Shown here piece after piece: positions 46,618 to 58,068 of a DNA stretch of 64,000 bases. The translations under genes were made by a program, and so were the position numbers. The stretch comes from Aralia elata (Eukaryota; Streptophyta; Magnoliopsida; Apiales; Araliaceae): positions 40,132,695-40,196,694 of the forward strand of contig CM068380.1 of NCBI GenBank assembly GCA_034770075.1, in the 5' to 3' direction. Under the pieces are notes generated by a model, which made no database searches, had not been told where the DNA came from, and was given only the letters and a program-made list of their open reading frames with translations. The first letter of the stretch is position 1; the number at the start of each line of letters is the position of its first letter.

Positions 46618-48643
46618 TGTCGACGCCTTTTTTTGTCTTTTCCTATTTTAGCCTTTTGATTAGATGATTTTTGGAAAAGGTCGGCATTCATGTCGACGGG
46701 GTTTTGAAAGATCGTTTTTATGATGAGCCAATTAACCAGAGTCGCCAGTTGGTATATTTGAAATGGATGTACCAACTCATCCGAGTTTTCGTTTTTTATA
46801 AATCGTTGGCTCATATGTGACTCCGAATTAATTGGTCTGCAAACCGAGATTCATAGAGTTCAGGGGCTTGCTTAAGCGAGGGGAAGGTGTTAGGCACCCC
46901 CCGACTTCCATGAAACACGGTTACCGCAATCTTGATACTTTCCTATCCTTTAATTCATGAAATGTGTATGTGTGCGTATGTGTGTGTGTGTGCCTATGTG
47001 AATGTGGTGGTGAGTTTGCATAAAGAAATCAATTGGGTTTTCGAAAAAGTCGTTTTTTTCTTTTGGGAATGCTTTTAGAATATACTTCGGTTTATACGAG
47101 AAAGCTTTATGAGAAAATGTTTGATTTTAATTATCAAAACTGTGAGATTGCATTATGTGTTGTTTTGGCAAAACAAGAGTTTTTCTAAACCTTTGTCAAA
47201 ATAGGAATCGAGATCTATACGTTGCTTTCGTAATTCAAATGATGGGCAACCTCTAGGATCTCTTTAACCCTATGCACAAGGATTTAATAAAACATTATTT
47301 ATTTTCATAAAACCATTTTTTGTGAGGTTTTGAAAACGATTTCTTTTGCCTTCTCGTTAAAAGGAATCGACATTTATTAGCACTCCCAATTTTTAGCCTC
47401 GTGCTTCTAATAACCTAATTTGATTGATTTTATGAAAATCTTATCGTTTAGTTTTGAAATCAATTTCGTGTCATAAATTGAATCAAGCATTAAAATGCGT
47501 TGGGGCTATTCATGGGCATGTGAGCCATCAAAATAACCCCGAACGCCCCCAATCACATATTTCACTATGACGGGGCCTTAAACACGATTCTCGCCTTGGC
47601 GTCGTTTTAAGGCCCGACGATTACATATTCACGATGAAAACTACATCATTCCTACTATTTACATCAAGAAATGTCCATCATCAGATTTGGACCACGGGGT
47701 CGCTTTCTTAGGCTCACAACCAAATTTCCACACACCCACAACCGGATATTACAAGAAATAACCAACACGGATAATCTAACAATACCAAGGCATCCTAAAA
47801 TAGCGATCTAAAGGAACCACGCCCAATATAGTACCGTAAAACAAACAAAAATTCAATAAATGAATATCATCGGGTTATTAGGAGGAATTTTGTTCCGATG
47901 GAACCCTCACTAATAATCCCTAATTCATGGTTCCATCATCAATTGCATGAAAACTACATTTAATTCAACCAAAGGATATGATAGAAATTGCAAAAATAAG
48001 GAGATTTTCACCTTGCAAATGAGATCAAAATGGATGTAAACTTGTGTATTTTGAATAGAAGAAGAAGTGTATGTGATACAATCAAATCAAAAGAATATTA
48101 TTCCTCTCTTTTTTCTCCCTTTCTCTCCTATTTTGTTGCAAATTTAGGCTATTTCTTCCTCAATTCCCGAACTTACTGCTGCTGTTTTTATTTTTCCTTC
48201 TCGCCTGCTGCTAACCTTCCGTATGCTGAGGAGGAAATAAGCTGAAATAGGCTGGCGGCCAACCCTCCACTCAACTGATTTTCGGTTTCCGTGTTTCGAG
48301 TTCCATGTTTTCAAAAGGCGCACTCATTGGCCGCAGATAAATCCGCGGCTGGCTGGCTTAATTTTCTCGATTTTCGTGCTACGCCTCAATTCTCGTGTCG
48401 TGACGTCAGTTTTCACCGACAGGCTTGTATTTTGCAGTCCGGGAATTACTGGAAGGCGTGCCACATCCTCCGGGAATGCCCAATTCGGACAGCATTATTG
48501 TCACGTCGGTTTCGGTTGTAAATCATTGCGGTGGCGTCGACTGATCGCACTTGTCCATCCTTTGCTCTCGCAGGCCGGTTCATTTCCCGATTTTTCCCTC
48601 CTGTCAGGGTTAGTATCCGAAATGCAAAATTTGGGTGTCTACA
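46618..48643 (+). repeat. Putative 5' LTR of element H (2026 bp)
   Basis: TGTCGACGCC...GGGTGTCTACA. It starts where copia homology ends, and related sequence occurs as fragments I and K. It contains AGAGTCGCCA, a GGTGTTAGGCACCCCCC block, a (GT)n run near 46975 and GCCGCAGAT/ATCCGCGGC near 48331. The mate LTR is not in the window, so the boundaries rest on TG/CA ends and the copia junction. Confidence 0.6.
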
Positions 48644-48709
48644 GCTGCCCCTCTTTATCATGTTTATGAAATGTTGAATGAAATGAACAGGATAAAGAAA
48701 TAGACACCC
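48633..48709 (+). promoter_or_regulatory. Two-part foldback across the LTR/leader boundary of H
   Basis: GGGTGTCTA (48633-48641) pairs with TAGACACCC (48701-48709), and TCTTTATC (48652-48659) with GATAAAGA (48691-48698): 17 paired bases in nested order. The sequence right after the LTR end does not begin with TGG as tRNA-primed elements do. Confidence 0.7.
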
Positions 48710-48800
48710 GATGCATGAATGACAGTGCACAAAAAATGATAATACATGCATGATGCAACACATACAACTTGTGATGCGTTGCAAGATGTAAGGCATGTCT

Positions 48801-49580
48801 GGTCGCTAATCTCGTGATCACCGGGTCTCGTATCCGGTCGATCGTCTCGTCGGGGCCGGGTCTCGTATCCGGTCACCCATCTCGTAACCGCCGGGTCTTG
48901 TATCCGGTCGATCGTCTCGTCGGGGCCGGGTCTCGTATCCGGTCACCCATCTCGTAACAGCCAGTTATCGTCGCCGGTCGATCGTCTTGTCGGGGCCGGG
49001 TTTCGTCGCCGGTCACCCATCTCGTAAACGCCGGTTATCGTCGCCGGTCGATCGGTTTGTCGGGGCCGGGTTTCGTCGCCGGTCACCCATCTCGTAATCG
49101 CCGGTTATCGTCGCCGGTCGATCGGTTTGTCGGGGTCGGGTTTTGTCATCGGTCACCCATCTCGTAATCACCGGTTATCGTCGCCGATCAATCGTCTTAT
49201 CGGGGCCGGGTTTTGTTGCCGGTCACCCATCTCGTAATCGCCGGTTATCGTCGTCGGTCGATCGTCTTGTCGGGGCCGGGTTTCGTCGCCGGTCACCCAT
49301 CTCGTAATCGCCGGTTATCGTCGCCGGTCGATCGGTTTGTCGGGGCCGGGTTTCGTCGCCGGTCACCCATCTCGTAATCGCCGGTTATCGTCGCCGGTCG
49401 ATCGTTTTGTCGGGGCCGGGTTCTGTCTCCGGTCACCCATCTCGTAATCGCCGGTTATCATCGCCGGTCGATCGTCTTATCGGGGCCGGATTTCGTCGCC
49501 GGTCACCCATCTCGTAATCGCCGGTTATCGTCGCCGGTCGATCGTCTTGCGAGTGCCGGGTCTCGTATCCAGTCACTCGG
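48801..49580. repeat. 70-bp tandem array, 11 copies, each of two 35-bp monomers
   Basis: The anchor GGTCACCCAT or its variant falls at 48801, 48871, 48941, 49011, 49081, 49151, 49221, 49291, 49361, 49431 and 49501, exactly 70 bases apart, with a last partial copy at 49571. Each unit splits into two related 35-bp halves, one around CCGGTTATCGTCGCCGGTCG and one around CCGGGTTTCGTCGCCGGTCA. The first copies carry CTCGTATCC where later ones have TCGTCGCC. Confidence 0.95.
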
Positions 49581-50360
49581 TCAAATTGAGAACCGTGTTC
49601 GACATCCGATTCATCAAAATCTCATATTTTATTACCAAATTATGAGTCAAATGGGCTTTAGGATCGATTAAGCTTGCATTGGACCAAGGAGGGAGCACTG
49701 GGCCCAGCCGCAGATGGATCTGCGGCCAGCCGCAGATTGATCTGCGGCCATGATCGGGCATATAGGCGGCCAGCCGCCTCCCAGATCTGTCACTTTCATT
49801 CGTACCCCACGCGATTTTCAGACCTTTGCACGCCCTTTTGCCGAGTTTTCCAACCTTTTTTGCAAAAAACCGCTCCGGTTAGATCGATCTACGCGTTACA
49901 GGTAACACTTTGACCGATTGTTTTTCAATTTCGTCAATGTTTTGCTATACATTTGGCTATTTGCATGCTTAGAGATAGAAATGTATGCTTATAATGCTAT
50001 GCTATGTATTATTGTATATACATGCTATGTATCAACTGTGTGAGTCCTATTTTATGCTCATGATGCGGTCACACATATCTGTTGTTTCTTTTTGAAAGAA
50101 AATCATGCATTATGGTCCTTTTACATGTTGCAATTACCCATATGAATGCAATTTTGACCTGTTGTGGCTTGGATTAATTGAAAACATGCTTGGTTATGCA
50201 TGGGATGTCCATTTTACAGACGGAACTCTGCCGATTTTTTTTTCATGCACATATAATAAACATGCATCATGTTGCATTAATTCTACAATGAGTATTGGAA
50301 TATTCGTGACATAATTCAAAAAAGGAACTTACCTTCCTCCTTGCCTGTTCTATTCCAGCT
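49581..50360 (+). other. Leader of H between the array and the PMD ORF
   Basis: No gene. 49711-49753 contains two GCCGCAGAT-NN-ATCTGCGGC inverted repeats and 49768-49780 a GGCGGCCAGCCGCC palindrome-like block. The rest is AT-rich. Confidence 0.5.
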
Positions 50361-51890
50361 ATGGATCCCGACGCTCCTAGTAGCTCCTCTGCGTCTCGGA
50401 CCTCGGGCGTTCGCCGCCGTAGGGCTGGACCTGCCCCAGCTCTTCCTCGGACCCGTCAGGCTCGCCGACTGGCGGAGGCTGTCATCCGTCCCGATCACCC
50501 GGATGTTGAGGAGGCTGCTCTTCTGGATGTTGCGGTAGAGGGGCCATCCTCTAGCACACCAGCTCCCTCTTCTCATCGCGCCCTATCTGGCGCCTCTGTT
50601 CAGATACCCGATCTGTTGGGTCGGGATCTTAGTCGTCACCCCTCAGCATCTCTCGTGGCTAATGAGGTATATTCAATTCTACTCTGATTTTATTCTCAAT
50701 TTCTCAATTCCCGTTCTATCTGGACTAACCCATTGGTGATTGCCACAGGTGCCTGAGTTTACTCAGCCGAGGGGTAACTGGTTCAACATCTACTCCCTCT
50801 ACACTGCCTTGCACAGTGATTACCGAGCGGTGGTGGATTCCTGGGGCTTTCGTCATTTCTTCACCATCATTCCCCGCCAGTGTCCCTGGGGTTACATGAG
50901 GGCTCTGTCCGAGAGATGGTTTCACCAGACCCAGTCCCTTCACCTCTTGGACTGCGAGGTTGTGCTGACTCCCTGGGACTGGAGGTACATCACGGGTATA
51001 GAGTTCACCGGGTCCCGTGTCCCTCTGGATCTTGATATCACTCCAGCGGAGGTTCGAGCTTTGCTGGGTTTTGCTGCCGACGACCGGGTCTTTAAGGCCC
51101 GCAGCATTCGGTCTGGAGCCTTGGTCGTTGATGCTGTGGGAGGCATATATGCGACGCCATTCCCCGCGGATCGGGTTACTCGGGATATTCTGCTCCGGCG
51201 CCTGTTCCTGACCATCATGAGGGGTTGTTTCCTAGGGAACAACTCCTCCACCATTCATTTCAGCGTCGTCGGAGCTGTCAGGGACGTAGACCGGATCGGC
51301 GATTATGACTGGGGGTCTTTCATATTTGCTTATTTCCTCCACGGTCTTCGTCTACGCTCGGAGGGACAGACAGATGCTTGGCTCGGATTCTACCACTTTC
51401 TGCTGGTGAGCCTTCTTTTCCTCTTTACTTACTGTACTTCCCTTCATTTCATTTCTCTTTGCTGCATTTGACGGTTACTCATGCACTGCCTTGTTTCTGT
51501 TCACAGTTCTGGGCCTACGAGCGTCTTCCGTGTCTGAGGCCAGTCACTACCCTCGGCCTGGATACCTATCCCCGGGGTCGTCGATGGCATCACAGCACCT
51601 TGGAGGAGGTCCCGGTGTCTGACAGCTTTGCTCATTGCTGCATTCAGCTGGAGTTGATCACTGCTGCAGAGGTCGTCTGGACTCCCTATCTTTCGGAGCA
51701 CCTGGCTGTGGGGTTCACCGATGGACATCCTTCCGGCCCGGAGTTCGCACTTTCCACCCGCCGCCTTACTTTGTAAAGTGTCGGGGGCTGGGTGATGTAT
51801 CTGGGAGAGCGCGCATTCAGATGCGTCACTGGAGAGATCCGCATCCCGCACTCCCTTCCTTTCACCACCTCCTGGCCCTTAGATTTTATT
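50361..51890 (+). pseudogene. Spliced plant-mobile-domain (MAIN-like) ORF of element H, truncated
   Basis: I infer three exons: 50361-50666, 50749-51405 and 51507-51773. Introns are 50667-50748 (GTATAT...CCACAG) and 51406-51506 (GTGAGC...TCACAG); both junctions are phase 0 and join homologous sequence smoothly. Exon 1 is a Ser/Pro/Arg-rich N-terminus. Exons 2-3 carry the plant mobile domain pattern: WDWRYITGI-type segment, LRRLFLTIMRGCFLG, YDWGSFIFAYFLHGLRL, then FWAYERLPCLRP. A TAA at 51774-51776 stops the frame, but the same frame continues GGWVMYLGERAFRCVTGEIRIP until the LTR near 51890. PMD proteins occur both as host genes and inside transposable elements; neighbouring LTR sequence favours the latter. 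Confidence 0.65.
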
Positions 51891-53391
51891 GTAGATTTAC
51901 TTCTTAGCTTTCCGGAACATCTTGAATCACCCCAATCGGAGTTCGGATGCGAGAGTTATGACATTTTTATTAACAGAGATCAAGGTTTGGAGTTGTCATT
52001 TACATAATAGTCATTTGAAGCTCAATTTCAGCCATTCTCCAATCTGAATCTCTCAATGCTCAAAGAAGTAAAGTTGTAGATCTCGTCGATAGCTTCGATT
52101 TGATAGGTGGCAAGCCCCGTAACTCCTCCCGGATCAAAAGTTATGACCATTTTACCAACAGATGTCCGAGCAGAAAATAGTCGGGCGCGGCCGCGCCGGT
52201 TCCTAGTGTATTTTGGGCGCGGCCGCGCTGGTCTACAGAGTGAAAAACATGATTTCTGGCACTTGGGCACGGCCGCGCTGCTTCCTAGGCCAAATATGGG
52301 CGCGGCCGCGCTAGGTCGGGTTTTTAAAAAGCTTATTTTTGACCTAAATTGAATGGAACAAGGATTGTAACTTCTAATTAGTTTAGGACTTTAACTAGAA
52401 CCTATAAATACATGATGTGAGGCATAGAATGGGGGATATTTTGCTACTTTTTGCTAACCCTAGTTTGGGAGAAAGAGAGGGAGGCTTGAAGCAATTGAGC
52501 AAGCATGAAGGATTCATCACAAGAGTTGAAGGAGAGACTCAAGGATTGCAATTACAGATTCTATTCTCTTCTCTATCTTTTATTTTGTATTCTTGAATGC
52601 TTTATCAATTGTGGATTATGGATTTTAATTCAATTATGAACTAATTTCTTTTTAAGATTACAATGGATCTTATTGCGTAACTTTTATTGTTATGCTTCCT
52701 TGTTAATTATTGTTGATTATTATCGGATTGTCTATTATGATTTGTGATTAATTGCTTAATTGTTTGATCAACAATTACCATTGTAATCTATATGAACTCG
52801 AGAGATGGATTATAGATTTAGACCTAATCATAATAGCATGTGATTGTGTATTCTGCTGTCGATGGAATTCATGATTTATGTTTAGGATAGAGATATACCT
52901 ATACGCCGCATGTAATCTGAAAGAGAATCTGTGCTTTAAATCCTTTTTAATTATAATTCACATAGAGATATAGTGAATTAGTTAACTATGGTGTTCATCT
53001 TAATTCTATCTTTTGTGGATTTAAGTTGATACGTTTATGATACATCGAGAGATGATTATAAATATTGATGAGTTCTTGATTAACAATCCGAAATAATTAA
53101 TATAACTTAACAGGAAGTGTATTAATTCAAGTGAAATATTAAGGGAAATTGTAATCTTAAGCCTTTTATCTGAATTCGATTCTTGGTAGTTAGTAATTAG
53201 TTAGTTTAGTATTTTATTATCTAAAATTCACAGTCTTAATCAATTGTTTAAATAAAGTTAATTTGATTATGAGTTAGTATTTGGTAATTATTATTAAATA
53301 ATTCTCTGTGGGTTCGACACTCTACTTTTACTTTATTACTTGTTGACCGTGTACACTTGCACGTATTTATTGATTGCTAAATCGACAAACA
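51891..53391 (+). repeat. LTR G, Athila-like, 5' edge uncertain
   Basis: Right terminus …GATTGCTAAATCGACAAACA at 53391 equals the usual Athila LTR 3' end (compare CTAAATCGACCAACA in B, minus strand). It is followed directly by F's gag, not by a PBS, so G is a solo or 3' LTR inserted in F. Internal GC palindromes lie at 52185-52311 and a TATA box (CTATAAATAC) at 52402-52411. I could not find a TGAT start; the left edge is taken where PMD homology fades. Confidence 0.65.
52185..52311. repeat. Four GCGCGGCCGCGC-type palindromes in LTR G
   Basis: GCGCGGCCGCGC at 52185-52196, 52217-52228 and 52300-52311, and GCACGGCCGCGC at 52267-52278. The group ends about 90 bases upstream of the TATA box. Confidence 0.9.
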
Positions 53392-54275
53392 TAACTCACA
53401 AACATAAGCAACTTGTTGAGTTTTTGACTCTGCTATAGCATCGATCTTCTTAGACATAGCTGCCATCTGAGCTGCTAATGTTGTGACTGTGTCAACTTCT
53501 AATACCCTGGCTACCTTGTGATGATTATTCCTTGCAGTTGGCCATTGATAGTTATTTGCTGCCATTGTCTCCAAGAATTCAAAAGCCTCGTCAAACTTTT
53601 TATCCATAAGTGCTCCTCCCGCGGTTGCATCTAGCTGCATCGAGTATTAACACTTAACCCATTGTAGAACGTCTGAACCTCTAGCCACTTGGGTAATCCA
53701 TGGTGTGGACATTTTCTCAATAAGTCCTTGAACCTCTCCCAAGTCTCATACAGTGACTCTCCATGTTATTGCTCATAAGTAGAAATCTCGTTCCTCAATT
53801 TGGCAGTTTTAGCCGCCGGAACAATTTTGCAAGAAATTTCTGAGCTAAGTCATCCCAAGTCGTGATGGATCCCGACGGAAGCGAATGCAACCAACTCTTA
53901 ACTTTATCCCTCAAAGTGAATGGGAATAGACGTAGTCTTACTGCATCATCCGAAACATTGTGATATTTGAAAGTATCACAAATCTCAAGAAAGCTCACCA
54001 AATGTTCATTTGGATCATCAGTGGCCAATCCCCCAAACTGCACTGAATTCTCCCGGTTTAATCTCAAAAGTGTTTGTAGTGATAGCTAGCCTCATGATTC
54101 TTGACTTGATCTTATCTATCTTAGGCATGTATTCTCTCAATGATTTCTGCTGTTCGTTAACCATATTCACTTTCTCGATTGTCTCTTTGCAAAATTTCCT
54201 CAACTGGCGTAACTTGTTTTCAAGATCGTCCTCACCCTGCACAAGTTCTGGCTGTTTTGATCTAGTTTGCATAAA
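53392..54275 (-). pseudogene. gag: gag of Athila-like element F
   Basis: Minus-strand gag starting near 54272 (MQTRSKQPELVQGEDDLENK). After a frameshift near 54050 come VQFGGLATDDPNEHLVSFLE and a RLRLFPFTLRDKVKSWLHSL core. After another frameshift near 53795 come DATAGGALMDKKFDEAFEFL, ETMAANNYQWP and QQVAYVCEL. There LTR G interrupts, just before the rest of the CELC zinc-knuckle motif. Confidence 0.87.
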
Positions 54276-54383
54276 CGAACCAGAATTACCTGAAAAAGAG
54301 AATAAAAGAAAAATAAAAGTGAATGTTGTTTAACTAAAATTGAATCAATTAGACTGATAATTAAAAATTATAAACACAAAAAT

Positions 54384-54402
54384 TTCCCCGGCAACGGCGC
54401 CA
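54384..54402 (-). promoter_or_regulatory. Primer binding site of element F
   Basis: Minus strand TGGCGCCGTTGCCGGGGAA, six bases after the LTR end: the canonical Asp-tRNA-type PBS of Athila elements. Confidence 0.9.
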
Positions 54403-54408
54403 AAAACT

Positions 54409-55811
54409 TGTTTGCCTAAATCTATACTAGCAAAATACGCAAGTATACGCAGTCCACAAGTAATAAAGTGAAAGTTGAGTATCGTCCCATGGAGAAAAAA
54501 TTGAGTTTATAATGACAAATTTCAATCCTATATTAATTCAATTTTATTAACAAATGATCAAATATTTCTGAATTTCTGAATTTAACTAATTAATTCTAAT
54601 TTAAATTACTACCACAAGTTTGAAAACAGATTTTTAAAGACTTAAGACTACAATTTCACTTATTGTTTCACTTCGCTCAACATACTTCCTATCGAATTAT
54701 GCTAATTATCTTGGATTACTAATCAAGAACTCATTAGTATTTATGACCATCTCTCAATGTTTCATAAACAACTCAACTCAAATCCACAAATGATAGATTC
54801 AAGACAATCACCCTAGTTAACTAATCCATTATATCTCTATGTGAATTACAATTAAAAAGAATTTAAAGCTCAGGTTCCCTATCAGATTACATGCGGTGAA
54901 TAGGTAAATTTCTATCCTAAACACAAATTATTAATTCTAACGACAAGCAGAATGCACAATCACATGCTATTATGGTCAGATCTAAACCTATACTTCATCT
55001 TTCGAGTTCATATAGATTATCCTGGTAATTACTGGCCAAATAATTAAATAATTAAGCATAAACCATAATAGTCAATCCAATAATAACTAATTATAACTAT
55101 CCAAGAAGCATGTCAAACAAAACTACACAATAAGATCCATTATAGCCTTAAAAAGAAATTTAGTTCATAATTAAACTAGAATCCATCATCCACGAATTTA
55201 GTAGCATTCAAAAGTCAAAATAAAATGAAGAGAGAAGAACAAAAACTGATGAGTAATCCTTGAATCTCTCTCTAGCTCCTACTTTGAATTCCTCCTACTA
55301 GCAATTTGCTTCAAGTCTTCACAATTTGCTCCAAAACTAGGGTTCTCTAATAATAAGTTCAACACCCTTAAAATTGACTTAAAACAACTATTTATAATAT
55401 CTGATAAAAGTCCTAACTAATCTAGAAGTCTGAAAACCAATTACAAATCAAGTTGCTTTCATTAATGAAAAAGTCAACTCTAGTCAACTCCTGAACTGGC
55501 ACGACCGCGCTGGAAATAAGCTTGAATGGGGCGCGGCCGCGCTGCACTGCTAGCCAGTTATTTTCCAATTCTGAAGACCGACGCGGCCGCGCTGCTCCTC
55601 TAGGTCATTTTGGGCGCGGCCGCGTTGCACTAATTTCCTGCAACTCTGTATCTGCAACTGCTGATTCAACTCCATTCCCGCCAAGACAATCCCTAATATA
55701 TGCAGCCTACAAAAACACACAAAATGCATAAAAAGTAACTACAAACCAAGGAAATAAACACTAATCCGCATTCATTGGTATCTGATTCGTAGGTATAAAA
55801 CCTACTTATCA
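54409..55811 (-). repeat. 5' LTR of element F (1403 bp)
   Basis: TGTTTGCC...CTACTTATCA on the plus strand. The PBS fixes one end, and D's coding sequence begins after the other. The minus-strand TATA box (TATAAATA) is at 55389-55396. Palindromes of the GCGCGGCCGCGC type at 55504-55626 lie upstream of it. The ends resemble the solo LTR at 10910-12523. Confidence 0.88.
55504..55626. repeat. GCGCGGCCGCGC-type palindrome group in LTR F
   Basis: A decayed copy (ACGACCGCGCTG) near 55500, GCGCGGCCGCGC at 55531-55542, ACGCGGCCGCGC at 55581-55592 and GCGCGGCCGCGT at 55615-55626. Confidence 0.88.
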
Positions 55812-56968
55812 GAAACATGACAAATAGCAACGCTGATTCATGAAAGGAAATGGGGGAATTTGTTAAGCAACCGGAACCGACGGTAGTTTCTATAATCAAA
55901 GAATTTTATGCAAATGCCAAGGAGGTGAAGGATTTTGTGGTTCAAGTTCGAGGAAAGCTAGTCTCGTTCACCTCAACAATTATCAATGAGTATTATCAGT
56001 TAGAGGGAATAGATGACGATGACAACAAATTCACGAACTATTACAACTGTGACCTTAACTTGACCAAAGTGATTAAACATCTATGCAGACCGGGAGCAAA
56101 ATGGAAGAGTAGGGACCAACAAAATGTTGTGACCTTTCCACACAAGGAACTAAGCAGATATGGGAAGACATGGTACACATTCCTTTGTGCAAAGTTGATA
56201 CCTTCCACACATTTGACTAAAATGACACAGGAAAGAGCCGTATTATTATCTGCCATTGTGACTGGGAAGTCAATTAATGTTGGGCAGGTGATACATAGTT
56301 CTATTAGGTACGCACTCTAAGGTGGAACTATTAGCGGTTTACTTTATCCATCCCTCATTACGGGATTATGTAAGAAGGCGAAGGTTACATGGGATGAGGA
56401 GGAAATATTGCAACCACCCAAGGCAATAATAGATCTTGCTATAATTAACAAGTTTAAGATTAGGGACGGAGATGTGTCTCATCCACGAGGAGCAAGATTT
56501 ATTATTGGGGGAAATCTCTCGGTTGTTGAAGAACAAGTTCAGCTTCCACAGCTTGAGTCTTATTTTGAGCAGCCAATGCAGACTCAATCTTCGTGTCAAG
56601 GAGCTTCTTCTTCTTCGTCTCAATCGCAGATAGATTTGATGCTTGCAGAGATGAAGGAGCTTAGAAGGGAGAATGTCGAGCTTCGTTGAGGCCAGGAGGC
56701 GATACTTCGGGTGACTAGACGATAGTTTCGTCGGGTGGATCAGGTAACAGATCAATTAGACACATTCGTGGACTATCCGACTGAGTTTAACTCCACGATC
56801 TCAACTGCTTTCAATACTGCGGGAGTTAGCTTCAGTCAAGGTCCATTCCAGTTTCCAGCTCCGCCTATGTTTCTTGACTACACCCTTGACACGGAGGAGG
56901 AAAATGAAGATGATGACTTAGCTGACGAGGACGATGATGCTGATGATGATGATGATGGTGCTGTTTGA
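55812..56968 (+). pseudogene. Post-pol ORF of Athila-like element D (putative plant transposon protein)
   Basis: Homologue of B's 14347-15633. Segments FVKQPEPTVVSIIKEFYANA, VQVRGKLVSF, KHLCRPGAKW and LSRYGKTWYTFLCAKLIPSTH are followed by ERAVLLSAIVTGKSINVGQV. A stop at 56318-56320 is followed in frame by GGTISGLLYPSLITGLCKKAKV. The later coiled coil (SQSQIDLMLAEMKELRRENVELR) ends at another stop, and the C-terminus is a run of Asp/Glu (56890-56968). The N-terminus is cut by LTR F. Confidence 0.78.
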
Positions 56969-58068
56969 AATTTTAGGGAAGTTTCTTTATTTTTCCTATT
57001 TTTTCTTTTATTTCGAACATTAAGGACAATGTAAATTCTATGTTTGGGGGTATTTTGCAGTATTTGATGTTTGGTACTTGAGATTTAATTGTTTATGCAT
57101 TTTAGTTTATTTTAGTTAATTTATGTCATTTTTTAGGTAATGTAGTTTATAATTAGTTTGCATATTAGTAGGGAAATTTTGAAAAAAAAGTTTTTGACTT
57201 TTGAGCAATCTTTTAATTCAATCTGTTGAAGACCGATGATAGGAATTGATTGAAGATTGGGTAATTCTGGCTAATTTTTGGATCATGCTAGTTTGGAATT
57301 TAATATAGGAGTTTGTTTTATAGTAGTTTGTGATTCTAAACTCTTTAATAATCCTGCTGTTCAAATTAGTTGACATTAGAGAGTTTATATAGTTAAATAT
57401 GTGTGAAAGACATGACTGAAACTCTAGGAGATTATTTGATCATCAGTTGACGTAGAGATAATCAATCATTTAAGTTTGGGGGAAAATTTGAGGACAAAAA
57501 TTTAAATATTGAAAAATGTTGAATTTCGTTGAATATGAATTAGTTGTATGCATGGTGGATTGAGATGGAGCATAAGACATACTCATCCATAAACGCAGGT
57601 ACGATGGAGCGTAAAACGCACTTATTTACAGTGATGTGAGAGGGAGCATAAAATGCACTCACGGGTTGAAAAAATATGTGAAATTCGTTGTTATCCTCCC
57701 CTGAACTGATGTGATGTCGTCTTTGCTGGAATTTGATATGATAAATAGGATTTTTGAGTTGATATCAGGTATCTTTTACATGGTATTTGATTATATAATC
57801 TAATCTAGGTTTGATTGATTTGAGTAGTTTGGATGATCATATGTTGTGGATTGTGAAGTGCTATGAAATTGATGATTATGTTAAGTTTTTAGACTATGCA
57901 TAATTTGAAGTTGGCTAGAAGTTATTATATGTGAGTCTTTGAGGCCATGGTTCAGATTTATCTTAAATTCTTGCTCATGGGTTAACTGTTTATTGCATGT
58001 TAGAATAGTTTTTAGTTGTTAGTTAGGTTTTGTTTGAGGGCAAGCAAAGAGTCAAGTTTGGGGGTATT
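56969..58068 (+). other. D 3' noncoding region with two hairpin/G-run modules
   Basis: Internal module: ACATT...AATGT hairpin with AGGA loop and one mismatch (57017-57032), then TGTTTGGGGGTATTT (57041-57055). Three GAGCRTAAAAYGCACTC-like copies lie at 57568-57584, 57607-57623 and 57644-57660. Terminal module: 8-bp hairpin with one G-T pair and AGGG loop (58029-58048), then AAGTTTGGGGGTATT abutting the LTR. No ORF is seen. Confidence 0.7.

Noticed and set aside
46736..46747. Minus-strand TGGCGACTCTGG read as an Ogre-type Arg-tRNA primer site
   Set aside because: Attractive, but the forward reading gives LTR ends TGTCGACGCC...TGTCTACA starting exactly at the copia junction, and the PMD ORF is on the plus strand. 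Kept only as an alternative.
46512..46814. 100-codon minus ORF across the copia/H boundary
   Set aside because: Spans two unrelated elements and has no recognisable domain.
48030..48821. Several 60-116 codon ORFs in the H LTR
   Set aside because: Overlap on both strands, no domain, within LTR sequence.
48801..49580. CRISPR-like regular array
   Set aside because: No alternation of constant repeat and unique spacer; the whole 70-bp unit is repeated, and the context is a plant retroelement.
51891..53391. LTR G as the 5' LTR of element D
   Set aside because: The ends and TATA contexts of G and D's LTR (58069-59538) are related but clearly different families, and G is followed by F's reversed gag, not by a PBS.
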